Shown here: positions 1 through 7,190 of the stretch, in pieces
Layout of the letters: the number at the start of each line of letters is the position of its first letter
Numbering within the stretch: position 1 is the stretch's first letter
From: Symbiodinium natans
Taxonomy: Eukaryota > Sar > Dinophyceae > Suessiales > Symbiodiniaceae
DNA: 64,000 nt
Reading direction: 5' to 3'
NCBI GenBank assembly: GCA_905221605.1
Contig: CAJNDS010002497.1
Coordinates: 82,001 to 146,000, forward strand
Notes under the pieces: model-generated
Told to the model about the DNA's origin: nothing
The model's database searches: none
What the model saw: the letters and a program-made list of their open reading frames with translations, nothing else
Translations under genes and position numbers: made by a program

Positions 1-18
1 AGGGCATACCTTCTTTTC
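1..18 (-). CDS. Peroxidase A, start of Cys-rich C-terminal exon
   Basis: This begins after the acceptor ACCAAG|GAAAAG and matches the B exon at 9,476-9,566, which reads EKKVCPCFDTG. Only the first codons are inside the window. Confidence 0.5.
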
Positions 19-3000
19 CTTGGTAGGCCCGGTATCCATATTGTAGTAAGGGTAGCCTTCTTGGTTTTTAGCTACCTTTATAAGGGAACCCATAACCCAA
101 AAAGGGCACTCTCAGCTACCAAGTTTCCTGAAGCCATTGCACTGGACCGCCGTTTTTCAAATTCGCAAAGGCATGTGGCTTCCATCTGGCGGGTGGCCTG
201 TGACCACTGGAATTCCCGAAGCCACCTATACTGAGCTTGGAACCCAGCAACAATTACCATTTTTGCTGTTTCTTCGGAAGTACAGTGCCAAAAAAAAATT
301 AATATATAAAAAAAAACTATTCCAAGTATCCCTAAGCCACGACAAGTAGTCCTGAGATTTGTCCCGTTTGGGAAACTTCCGGTCGGATAATACCAATCTT
401 CTTTGCTTGCCAGATTGCGGAAGTAGCCGTTGTTGAAAAGCATGGCCGAGCGCGTCTTCCAGGTGTACCTAGGTTGGGCCCTGAAACCCTCTGCAAAATA
501 TTCCTAGGCATGATCCTCTTCTACCAGTTGCTTGGGCTTAGGAACCCCAAAAGAATGAGAAATAGTAATCCCTACATGAACCTTAATGAGGAAGAATCTT
601 CTTTAATTTTTCGGGGTTCTTAAGCAACTAGTAGTCTTAAACCCACGCAGTGAAAAAAACATCAAAGAATATCCCGAAAAGGGCCTACACCTTGGTACTG
701 ATGCAAGCTGATGGTGTTGTGGACCCGGCCGAGGGTGTGAGCACCCATTATGGCCACAGTCTCGCGAGCATTGAAGCCAAAGTCACGCTTGAAGTAGGCC
801 AAGGTAAAAGAGGCGTTTGCACCTGGATCCTTAGTTGTTCAGTGACCCGCAGGAACTAAAGGTTAACCTTGGGATTCTAAGGGGATTCTATTACACCAAA
901 AAGGTTAAAGTGCGACGTGTGCACAAGCGAGTCCCCAGCGTCAGGAGTGAGACTGGCTAACATGAATTGTAGATCTCAGAAATCAGGTGGGAAACCCGGT
1001 GGGAGTGGTCTGGGTACGTGATAGACCCTAAACCCTAAACCCTAAACCCTGAACCCTAAAACCCTAAACCCTAAACCAAGATACGGACTCTGGGGATGGT
1101 CAGGCTTTCAAGGAGCGTTCTGACTTGGGGCCTGACAAGAGGACCGGCGCGATTCGGAGAGAGGGAACTACGTTGGCAAAGCCGTAGGAGGCAAAGGACC
1201 GAAGGTTTTCTTTTGCCATCGGCTTGAGGGGTACCTTGACGTGAAGGAGACAAAGGTTGCAGCCATTTGCGTCAAGGTTTCCGGAGCATATTTGCATCGG
1301 ATCTCTCAGGGAGGAAGTATACGGCCGGGCTCTTCTTCTGGACATGTGGAATGCCCGCCAAGTTATGCCTGAAGAAGTTTCCCAGGTTTATCGGGACACT
1401 AACTTGGAAACTATTGCACAGGTCTTGCATCAGGGTCAGGCCATTGGAAAGGGAAAAGTAATGAAGGACCAAGTTTATCCAGTTTTTATCCCAGTTTGGG
1501 ACTCCCAGACCTACAGGGCGGGGGCGATTGGCCTGGGTTGGGTTTCCGTGGGTGGGTTTTCCGGGTGGAAGTCTCGCGGTTCGGGTTCTTCTGTGGGTGT
1601 CTTTCTCCTATGTGATTTTACCAAGCGTGTCACCTCTGCCAGGCAAGCACTGCATACATGCGCTTGTCTTATACGTCGCTTCTCAGAACTTCCCCTCCAG
1701 GATGGGTTTAACCCTAAACCCTGAACCCTAAACCCTAAACCCTAAACTCAAAACCCTTCCCTGCTTCTTCATCCGCAAGTTGATTTCCCCTGAAAATCGC
1801 TTGAGGCATCATGCAGTTGCCTGTGTGACTTGACTTTGGTTCTTTGGGCACAGCCGAAAGGTCTCGAGAGGGTTTCTTGCGAAACTTGAATCCACAGGTC
1901 TAGGTTGGGTTTTGTTCTCCAGAGAAACAAGCCGAAGACTTGGTGAATAATTTTGCGGAGATTGAGTACTACAGATCGGTTATCCGTGAAAATGTGAACA
2001 TGAGTGGTAGCTCTTAATGCTTGGAGCACTGCATAGGTTTCGGCTCGGATGATGTCGTGTAGAATTCCTGGGGTAACGCCGCTAGTGTGGGGAACAAGTG
2101 GCAAACCCTCTGCAGCATCCAAAAAGGTTACAAGTTACCAGCCCTAAACCCTACACCCCAAACCCCAAACCCCAAACCTGCCTACTCTACAACTAGGGAT
2201 CCTTTGTTTCTGATCTTCGAACCCTAGCAAAACATGTAAACATGTTTGCTGCTTCTTAGGAGTTCTAGTGTCCAAAATAAGCAAGAATGTTCCCAAAAGA
2301 TCCCTAAGGATCAGGATGTAGCCCCTTCTTGTTAGGAGTTACAGCACCCCCAAAATAGCCCTAAACCCTAAACCCTAAACCCTAAACCCCAAAAGAATCC
2401 GTATAAGGCTCAGGATGGAGCTCCTTCTTGGAGGTCTTATAGGGCTGGTCCGCCGTGGGGTCGGGAAGGCAGTCCCGGCGGCCGGAAGCAAAGTTGAAGG
2501 GCCGAGGAGGAGCCACCTGGGAATTCCCAAAAATAGGGGTTTAGGGTTTAGGGTTTAGGGTTTAGGGTTTAGGGTTTAGGGTTTAGGGTTTAGGGTTTAG
2601 GGTACCCCTTTTGTATGCCCCAAATAGAATATAGAATCCCTTTAACCCCGCATAAGGGCGGAGTCCAAGTCCCCTAAACCCTCAACCCAAAACCCAAACT
2701 CTAAACCCTAAACCCTAAACAAACCCCTTCGGAACCCCCCCCACCTCGCAATCAGGCTCTCCGACCCTGGGATGACATTGCTTCAAAATCCTCGGCTCTC
2801 AGTTCAGGATTTAGGGTTTAGGGTTTAGGGTTTAGGGTTCAGGGTTTAGGGTTTAGAGTTTAGGTTTCAGGGTTTAGGGGGGTTTACCTCTTTTTGGGTT
2901 CGGGGTTTAGGGTTTAAGGTTTAGGGTTTGGGGTTGGGGGCCTCCAGTTTCTAAGTTGCGTTCCTAAACCCCCTAAAAAGTGCACCCCTTTCATGTCTAT

Positions 3001-6000
3001 ACAGGGGAGTATAGCATTCCAAAAAGTCAAAAGTGTACTCGTTTGACTAACTAGGGTTTGACTGCGGATGACTTGTTGAGGAGCCCCCTCCCAACAAAAA
3101 CCTTGAAAACTGAAAGCTGCTTCCATAGGTTCCCCTACTACCTAGGTTTAGGGTTTAGGGTTTAGGGTTTAGGGTTTAGGGTTTAGGGTTTAGAGTTTAG
3201 GGTTTAGGGTTTAGGGTTTAGGGAACCTCGGGGAGAGAATGGCAGTAGGGCAACCCATGATGCCTCCTTGGCCATTCGGACAAGGATCCCCGTGTCATCA
3301 TCCAAATCCAGCTTGTGACAGGCGAGGTTATTCAGCCTATACTCCCCTTAGAACCTTCATAAGAAATCATATTCTTAAGCACTCTTGGGTTTATATTAAA
3401 AATATGAAAAATAATTCCAAAGAAAGATATAGGAGCTGGATGCCATGCTCCACCGCCACCATGCCAGCAAAGGCCCACAGATCAGCTCGCGAAATGCCGC
3501 TGTCTTTGGGCGACTGAGGCAGACTTGGCGCCTGGAAACCACAGCAGAAAAACAAAACAAAGCAAAGAAGCAAACACAAAAACTGCTCCCGAAACCAAGG
3601 TTGCACCAGTGTAGACCCCAACCAAGAAAAACGCCAATTCGAGGACAATGATTGCAACTCATGACTGGCAGGGGCCACTGTTGTCGCACAATGCACGCAA
3701 GCCGCAAGCCGCAATGAAGCCCTAACAACCCCCCCCCCCCCCCCAACCAAAAAAAAACACACCTAAACCCTAAACCCGAGACCCTAAATCCTAAACCCTA
3801 AACCCTAAACCCTAAACCCTAAACCCTAAACCCTAAACCCTAAACCCTAACCCCTAACCAACAGTGGCACCACCTCTAACAAGCACGAGAGCGACAGCAA
3901 ATGCAGGGAGACCAGTAGGGAAGAGACGCGCAAAATCATGCAGCCCTTAAACCCTAAACCCTAGACCCTAGATACAGGTTTAGGGTTTAGGGTTTAGGGT
4001 TTAGGGTTTAGGGTTTAGGGTTTAGGGTTTAGGGTTTAGGGTTTAGGGTTTAGGGTTTAGGGTTTACAGGAAGCGGCATCGAGCAGGAGACACGTGAGAC
4101 GCAAGCGAGAGAGCCCGAAGACAGGAGCAAAATCCCCAGCCATGCAGCCCTTTGAAAGGAGAGCCCCACACAACAAGCAACACACACACACACACACACA
4201 CTCACAAGCCCAGAACAAACGGGGACCGAATAGGAAAGATGAAAGTTAAGACATTCATGGGCACCTTCTGTGGAAAAGTTGGGTCGGTGTAGATCTTCTC
4301 CAAAATCTCCACCGTGGGCTGCAAGCCGTTGTTGCGCCCATCATCACTGGCATTCAACAGAAACTTTCCAAGCTCGTCTCGTGCGAAGCGCTCGCCTACA
4401 CCCGTCCACTCCAAGCATCCATCGCAGCCACCAGTGCCGTCGGCATACTTCATGCAGTCATGGAAGGCCAAACGCAGGAACTTGGCCATGGTTGGTAGAC
4501 CCGACCATCGTTCTCCTGGCACTTGGATGTTCCCTTCCCAACACAAGGCATCCGGTTCCTGGAAGACGCGGATCAACTTGGCTCTGATGGCCTTCCTTAG
4601 CTGTCCAGTAATCTGGGGGAATTAAAGCTTAACCTTTGGGATTATCGGGGATTATACTACCCCAAACAGGTTAAAGGTTTCCTACTCTACTACTAGGCTT
4701 CTGGTGCTCTGGCGACCACTCAGCTCCAGGTTCGCCAGGCACATAGCTTTCTCCTGGCACCTTGCCGTAGGTGAAGTAGGCATCCGGCTCGTGGCGCGTA
4801 GCGCAAGCTCCAGCTTCACCTACACTCCCCTCTTAGAACCTTAATAAAAATGCTATGCTTAATATCCTCCTGGGTTTTATATAAACAAAAAACAATTCCC
4901 AAGGGGGATATAGTCACTTGAGTAGCGAGAACACGTGGCGCCGACCTTCAGGCTGAAGAATTTGCAATTCTTCTCCGAATTACATTTCCTGAGGGCACGT
5001 GGCGGTTTAGGGTTTAGGGTTTAGGGTTTAGGGTTTAGGGTTTAGGGTTTAGGGTTTAGGGTTTAGGGTTTAGGGTTATAGGGTTTAGGGGTGGCAAGTG
5101 GACCAACTGGAACAAGAAGTTAGCTGGAGGTGCGTGCATATATTTGACCCATGTGCAAGCATGAGCACGGAGGAATTCACCCTGGCCATTCCGGTGACCA
5201 TTGCAAAAGTACAATGCGGGTTTAAATGGTTGCTCAGGTTCTTGCTGCTCATCTATGGCCATATAATATAATCCATAATACAGTATCTTGGTCAGTACAA
5301 ATGAATGCAATTTAACACACAATGAGTAACATGTGATGTACCTGAAGGGCAGAGCTGAAGATATATGGATTAACCCATGCCGTAGTCTAGGACCCTGCTG
5401 GATGAAACATTTCCTTTCCAACCATCACTTCTACTCCCCGCTCCCCTCCCTCCCGAAGCCTCCTTTGCATGCTCCTCCGTGCGATCGGACAGATAAAAAC
5501 TAGTCTCATCACATGCGATGTTCCCTCCCTGAAAAAGCCCCCCCCTCCCCCCCTCCCCCCCAGATTCAGAACTCCCTCCCTTCCAATCTTTCTGGTTTTG
5601 ACGTCGATGTTGCTGCTCGCTGAAGCCCCCCGAGAAGGATTGGTCCGGTTCCCGCCAGTTCCCTGCCAAAGCAAGAACTACCTCAAGCCTAGCTACACAA
5701 GCCTTCGCCACAATATATGAGTCTATTATATATATATATAGATATTATATGTATATACATATATATATATACGCATATACATATAATGCCTAATACATTA
5801 TATGGTATAATATGATCAAAGACGATATGAACGTAAAGAATTAAGATAGAAAAAATATTGACTCTAGGATATACCACTCCTGGAGACCCTTGAAGGATAG
5901 GTACAAAATAATTTCCAAATCCTCCAAACAAGCCAGGCATTGCTAAAAAGAAGATCATAAGAAAGCCATGCAATGTAACGCCAATATTATAGAAGTTCTG

Positions 6001-7190
6001 GTTTTTTGGAGATATAATCCTAAGGACTGATATATATTAATGTTCCGGAGACTCCAAAGATGAATGCAGACAATATATTATATATACATATATATATATA
6101 TAGAGAAATACTGTGTAAACACAAACACTTTGTAATATGTCAGATGAAGCCTTTGGACCGGGTTGTGCGGGTGGACGTCTTTAGAGTACTTCCGTGGGTA
6201 GTGCAGCAGTTGCAAGCCATGTCCGTCTATCAGTAGACTCAGGCATCACACGCCAGTTTGAGCAGGGAATAAACTTCACCTTTGAGGCAAGATGCTGCGC
6301 GCAAGTCTCAATGTCAACAGCGTCTGGCGCATACCATCCACCGATGTAGCCCCTGTCGCCTTAGTTGCTGAGTTCATAAGCCCCCCCAAAAAAAAAAAGG
6401 TGTACACTTTCAGTTCTATAGGGGATTATAGTATCCCAAAAAGTGTAAAGATGTGTAAAGTGTACTCATTCAGCTGCTCAGTTGCACCAGCCCGCCCCCA
6501 CAGCGGTGTAGCCAAAGGGAGGCGTCGTCGTCGTTGTGGTGCAAGGTCCGCAGCCGTCGCAAGCCCATTTCGTGCACCTGTCCGCCCAATCCTGCGGGGC
6601 TTAGGGTTTAGGGTTTAGGATGCTCGAGGTTAACATGGCATTCGGGATGCATCATCTATAGCGAGAGACGCTTTTCCCAGGACCCTGTCCTCCGTGTTTC
6701 CGCACCAGTTCGCACATCTGGCAATACTGGCACAACCAGCACACCCCTTGCAATTCTTCCCGGTGCAGCTATTTGGGCTGGGGACACACCACGATTTGCA
6801 AGGCTCCTCGCGAAGCCCGACTTCGCCAGCACTTCCTGCAGGAGATGTTCAGATGCCCACGACTTGACTTTTTCAACCTTAAGAATTCTAGGATGGCCCT
6901 CCTTCAACCCTCTGAAAAATGCTCCTAAAATACATATGATTCTCTTAAACCCAAGAAGGGAAAATATAACATATCCCAAAGGGCCTACCTAGAACTGTGT
7001 GCCTGGTGTTCACCCATAAGAAGACTTCCCCTGAAAACTTTGGTGGTGATTATAGTGCTCCTGGGCCCAGCTGCAGCAGCGTGGATGTAGAACCCTCACA
7101 AGCATCATGCACAGCATCTTCACCGCAGAAGGCTCGTATCATGAAGAGGCCGAGAAGGAAGCCTTTGTGGGCTCCACGGCCAAGGACCAT
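1..7190 (-). CDS. Haem peroxidase gene, copy A (3' end outside window; possibly decaying)
   Basis: This multi-exon gene encodes a secreted-type haem peroxidase; reduction of H2O2 is inferred from the family. Exons recognised in coding order: signal-like N-terminus (7,190), Cys-rich exon (about 6,640-6,850), 6,480-6,591, 6,280-6,359, about 4,918-5,170, about 4,690-4,819, 4,265-4,595 (distal haem LRLAFHDC), 3,437-3,531, 3,267-3,336, about 3,057-3,116, about 2,740-2,800, about 2,424-2,516, 691-829 (proximal haem GAHTLGRVH), 341-480, 120-225 and 1-18. The order and sequence match copy B downstream of 27,048. Signs of decay: one G fewer than B at the start of the exon at 480, a shifted donor near 119, a telomeric array inside the exon at 5,004-5,090, and a NUMT plus transposon debris in introns. 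Whether it is expressed cannot be told from sequence. The last three or so exons lie below position 1. Confidence 0.72.
19..119 (-). other. Introner-type intron in peroxidase A
   Basis: A 101-nt insert whose ends are inverted repeats (TTGGTAGGCCC near the left end, CTCAGCTACCAAG at the right) ends in AAG on the coding strand. B has the same intron at about 9,567-9,675. In B the in-frame donor is GA (ACTTGG|GAGCTG). In A a substitution makes GT one base earlier, which would shift the frame. Confidence 0.6.
120..225 (-). CDS. Peroxidase A exon, second half of GFGNSSG...WLQET segment
   Basis: It reads GFGNSSGHRPPARWKPHAFA and continues to GGPVQWLQET. In copy B this is continuous with the preceding exon; in A it is separated by the intron at 226-340. 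Confidence 0.7.
226..340 (-). mobile_element. Introner (family with CTATACTGAGCTTGGAA end), A-only intron
   Basis: Element 226-333 is flanked by a perfect 7-bp duplication, AAGCCAC (219-225 and 334-340). The orthologous B sequence near 9,780 is uninterrupted. On the coding strand the TSD supplies the GT donor (GTGGCTT...) and the element end supplies the AG acceptor (CAGTATAG), so exact removal restores the B reading frame. Related copies lie at about 13,308-13,415 and 28,833-28,940. Confidence 0.85.
341..480 (-). CDS. Peroxidase A exon, YTWKTRSAMLFNNGYFRNLASKED segment
   Basis: This reads YTWKTRSAMLF, then NNGYFRNLASKEDWYY and TNLRTTC. It matches B, where the same coding stretch is split by a further introner at 9,844-10,077. 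The acceptor is TTTCAG|GG; B has TTTCCAG|GGG, one G more, which keeps B in frame with the preceding exon. The missing G suggests a frameshift in A. Confidence 0.7.
481..690 (-). other. Peroxidase A intron with introner-like ends
   Basis: The donor is GTGTAGG and the acceptor TTTCAG. The intron is continuous here. In B the corresponding intron is split by the 2.4-kb element at 10,250-12,637, so A shows the empty site. Confidence 0.6.
691..829 (-). CDS. Peroxidase A exon with proximal haem motif
   Basis: A 139-nt exon encodes DPGANASFTLAYFKRDFGF and then ETVAIMGAHTLGRVHN. The His in GAHTLGRVH is the expected proximal haem ligand of the plant-type peroxidase superfamily. Acceptor CTAAG|GATCC, donor CAAG|GTGTAG. 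B has an exon of identical length at 12,745-12,883, with Leu in place of Met before Gly-Ala-His. Confidence 0.85.
1257..1724 (+). other. Unidentified open stretch, possibly transposon-derived
   Basis: A 155-codon frame is open here; its first part reads MWNARQVMPEEVSQVYRD. I do not recognise it. It sits inside an intron that is absent from the paralogue and next to an RNase H remnant on the other strand, so a mobile origin is more likely than a host gene. The last part runs into telomeric repeats and is not meaningful coding. Confidence 0.25.
1769..2122 (-). pseudogene. RNase H domain remnant of a non-LTR retrotransposon
   Basis: A 117-residue frame carries RNase H-like motifs in order: AETYAVLQAL (catalytic Glu region), HIFTDNRSVV (catalytic Asp) and KVKSHRQ near the end. 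This spacing fits the RNase H domain found downstream of reverse transcriptase in several LINE clades. No reverse transcriptase is attached, so it is a 3'-end fragment. It lies in an intron of peroxidase A on the same strand as the gene. It could alternatively be an LTR-element RNase H, but the tether and integrase are absent. Confidence 0.6.
2424..2516 (-). CDS. Peroxidase A exon, PFNFASGRRDC segment
   Basis: This reads VAPPRPFNFASGRRDCLPDP then TADQPYKTSKKEL. Acceptor CCCAG|GTGGC. B carries the same exon at about 13,055-13,153 with Tyr instead of Ser in the lysine-rich tail. The FNFASGRRD stretch resembles the segment that follows the ADLWA helix in class I/II peroxidases. Confidence 0.75.
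2536..2603 (+). repeat. Telomeric array (TTTAGGG)n
   Basis: About nine near-perfect heptamers lie in an intron of peroxidase A directly upstream (coding sense) of the VAPPRPF exon, so they read CCCTAAA on the coding strand. Confidence 0.95.
2740..2800 (-). CDS. Peroxidase A small exon, QCHPRVGEPDCE segment
   Basis: The conserved frame between A and B reads ILKQCHPRVGEPDCE in A and ISKQCHPRVGEPDCE in B (about 13,452-13,510). Exact splice sites are not resolved. Confidence 0.5.
3057..3116 (-). CDS. Peroxidase A small exon, LSVFKVFVGRG segment
   Basis: This reads LSVFKVFVGRGLLNKSSAVK after the acceptor AGCAG|CTTTC. B is the same except Leu to Arg. A family-1 introner follows on the coding strand. 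Confidence 0.5.
3146..3225 (+). repeat. Telomeric array (TTTAGGG)n
   Basis: About eleven heptamers with one TTTAGAG variant, inside a peroxidase A intron. Confidence 0.95.
3267..3336 (-). CDS. Peroxidase A exon, NNLACHKLDLDDDTG segment
   Basis: The joined reading is Q-LNNLACHKLDLDDDTGILV. B has an exon of equal length at 22,632-22,701. The donor is GA (CCAAG|GAGGC in A, CCAAG|GAAGA in B). Confidence 0.7.
3337..3436 (-). mobile_element. Introner (CTATACTCCCCTTAGAACCT family) shared by A and B
   Basis: A 100-nt GC-AG intron, donor CCA|GCTCC and acceptor TATAG|GCTGAA, with GCT on both sides as a probable short TSD. Its ends are inverted repeats (CTATACTCCCC and the complement of GGATATAG). The B copy (22,702-22,912) carries a telomeric array in the middle; this one does not. 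Confidence 0.75.
3437..3531 (-). CDS. Peroxidase A exon, SRADLWAFAGMVAVE segment
   Basis: A 95-nt exon reads APSLPQSPKDSGISRADLWA and then FAGMVAVEHGIQ. The SxADLWAxAGxxAVE helix is conserved in class I peroxidases between the distal and proximal haem regions. Acceptor TTCCAG|GCGCC. B has the identical length at 22,913-23,007. Confidence 0.85.
3790..3858 (-). repeat. Telomeric array (CCCTAAA)n
   Basis: About nine heptamers on the plus strand as CCCTAAA, inside the intron between the FHDC exon and the ADLWA exon of copy A. Confidence 0.95.
3980..4066 (+). repeat. Telomeric array (TTTAGGG)n
   Basis: Twelve heptamers, oriented opposite to the array at 3,790-3,858. The two could form a snap-back in a transcript. 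Confidence 0.95.
4184..4202 (+). repeat. (CA)n microsatellite
   Basis: About nine CA dinucleotides in the intron just downstream (coding sense) of the distal haem exon. Confidence 0.9.
4265..4595 (-). CDS. Peroxidase A exon with distal haem motif LRLAFHDC
   Basis: A 331-nt exon encodes KAIRAKLIRVFQEPDALCW through MAKFLRLAFHDCMKYADG, TGGCDGCLEW and NGLQPTVEILEKIY to PTFPQK. Arg and His of LRxxFHDC are the expected distal-pocket residues; FHDC...GGCDGC is closer to class II/III spacing than to the WHD of ascorbate peroxidase. Acceptor CTAAG|GAAGG, donor CAGAAG|GTGCC. The exon is uninterrupted here. In B the same coding stretch is cut into three by two introners. Confidence 0.88.
4596..4690 (-). 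mobile_element. Introner intron in peroxidase A (AACCTTTAACC hairpin), shared with B
   Basis: This carries inverted halves (GTTTGGGGTAGTATAATCC against GGATTATCGGGG and flanks). The most consistent splice is GA-AG: CACCA|GAAGCCTAG ... CTAAG|GAAGGCC, giving SPEHQ-KAIRAK. The same intron lies at about 24,246-24,350 in B. Confidence 0.65.
4690..4819 (-). CDS. Peroxidase A exon, EAGACATRHEPDAYFTYGK segment
   Basis: This reads EAGACATRHEPDAYFTYGKV and continues to PGAEWSPEHQ. In B it is continuous with the CNSEKNC exon; here it is separated by the introner at 4,820-4,917. Confidence 0.7.
4820..4917 (-). mobile_element. Introner (CTATACTCCCC family), A-only intron
   Basis: A 98-nt GT-AG intron: donor CAA|GTGACTATATCC, acceptor GTGTAG|GTGAAG. 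The flanking TCAC (4,816-4,819 and 4,914-4,917) is a TSD. B near 24,465 is the empty site (GCGTCACTTGAG). Ends are imperfect inverted repeats (CTACACTCCCC and its partner CTATATCCCCC). It is the same family as 3,337-3,436. Confidence 0.85.
4918..5170 (-). CDS. Peroxidase A exon, GEFLRAHA...CNSEKNCKFF segment, split by a telomeric array
   Basis: The coding frame shared with B runs GEFLRAHA, then LFQLVHLP, then CNSEKNCKFFSLKVGATCSR. In A an 87-bp telomeric array (5,004-5,090) interrupts it. If the array is spliced as GC-AG (CACTT|GCCACC ... CCTCAG|GAAATG), the frame continues as VHL-KCNSEK with a few residues lost; otherwise the exon is broken. Confidence 0.55.
5004..5090 (+). repeat. Telomeric array inserted in an exon with 5-bp TSD
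   Basis: About twelve TTTAGGG units lie between two copies of GTGGC (4,999-5,003 and 5,091-5,095). The paralogous B sequence near 24,545 reads GCACGTGGCAAGTGG with one GTGGC and no array. This is direct evidence that a telomeric array behaved as an insertion with a target-site duplication. Confidence 0.88.
5400..5700 (-). other. Intronic sequence with C-rich tract, peroxidase A
   Basis: This is conserved with B (25,140-25,560) but has no frame conserved between the copies. It contains a C-rich/T-rich run at about 5,538-5,582 that is variable in B. Probably intron. Confidence 0.4.
5722..5785. repeat. (TA)n microsatellite at the NUMT junction
   Basis: An AT-rich TATA tract is also present without the NUMT at about 25,585-25,635 in copy B. 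The insertion lies within this tract. Confidence 0.8.
5826..6075 (-). pseudogene. cox1: NUMT: fragment of mitochondrial cox1
   Basis: The minus strand reads SPKNQNFYNIGVTLHGFLMI, then LFGGFGNYFVPI and VVYPRVN. This is the conserved cytochrome oxidase subunit I core, with the QGSP...VVYPRVN variant that I associate with dinoflagellates. Upstream, FIFGVSGTLIYISP resembles the preceding helix but contains a stop. It is a nuclear copy: only about 80 residues, embedded in a TA tract inside a peroxidase intron, and absent from the paralogous intron of B. It does not encode a working subunit. Confidence 0.85.
6280..6359 (-). CDS. Peroxidase A exon, DRGYIGGWYAPDAVDIETC segment
   Basis: An 80-nt exon reads DRGYIGGWYAPDAVDIETCA and then QHLASK. 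Donor TCAAAG|GTGAAG, acceptor CTAAG|GCGAC. B has an identical-length exon at 25,815-25,894. I do not know the function of this N-terminal domain. Confidence 0.78.
6360..6479 (-). mobile_element. Introner family 1 (GA-AG intron), shared by A and B
   Basis: A 120-nt intron, donor CAACT|GAGCAGC, acceptor CTAAG|GCGAC. Removing it joins WCN-C-DRGY in frame. Its ends are inverted repeats (GCTGAGTTCAT against ATTCAGCTGCTC). Internal AAAAAGTGTAAAG and GTGTACACTTT also pair. The B copy is at 25,895-26,013. Confidence 0.82.
6480..6591 (-). CDS. Peroxidase A exon, DWADRCTKWACDGCGPC Cys-rich segment
   Basis: A 112-nt exon reads DWADRCTKWACDGCGPC, a Thr run, then PPFGYTAVGAGWCN. Acceptor CCGCAG|GATTGG. 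Six cysteines in about 37 residues suggest a secreted, disulphide-bonded module ahead of the catalytic domain. B is identical in length (26,014-26,125). Confidence 0.78.
6592..6635 (+). repeat. Short telomeric run before an acceptor (A versus B length difference)
   Basis: Two to three heptamers lie just upstream (coding sense) of the acceptor at 6,592. B has a longer, degenerate version (26,130-26,175). On the coding strand they read CCCTAAA immediately before CCGCAG. Confidence 0.7.
6636..6850 (-). CDS. Peroxidase A exon, CKSWCVPSPNSCTGKNCKGC Cys-rich segment
   Basis: The frame conserved with B reads EEPCKSWCVPSPNSC, TGKNCKGCAGCASIARC and ANWCGNTED. Nine cysteines in about 45 residues mark a small extracellular-type module. 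B (about 26,215-26,412) differs at a few positions, mostly conservative. Exon ends are not fixed; the 3' end is before the stop near 6,633. Confidence 0.7.
7050..7190 (-). CDS. Peroxidase A first exon, signal-peptide-like N-terminus
   Basis: I chose the ATG at 7,188-7,190 because only from there is the frame conserved in B (which has an in-frame stop further upstream). It starts MVLGRGAHKGFLLGLFMIRA then FCGED: a basic start followed by a hydrophobic stretch, consistent with a signal peptide. The 3' end is uncertain. In copy B this exon is interrupted by an introner at 26,840-26,993; here it is intact. Confidence 0.65.
   Translation of the reverse strand: MVLGRGAHKGFLLGLFMIRAFCGEDAVHDACEGSTSTLLQLGPGAL

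Larger units (their letters stand above)
830..2423 (-). other. Expanded intron of peroxidase A with transposon debris
   Basis: The interval between the GAHTLGRVH exon and the PFNFASGRRDC exon is about 1.6 kb in A but only about 170 bp in B. It holds telomeric arrays (1,021-1,075; 1,709-1,745; 2,340-2,385), a non-LTR RNase H remnant (1,769-2,122), an unidentified open stretch (1,257-1,724) and introner-like hairpin debris (855-900, 2,190-2,330). Confidence 0.6.

Noticed and set aside
5826-6075. Functional cox1 or mitochondrial contig
   Set aside because: Only an internal fragment, with a stop, flanked by nuclear peroxidase introns that are shared with copy B.
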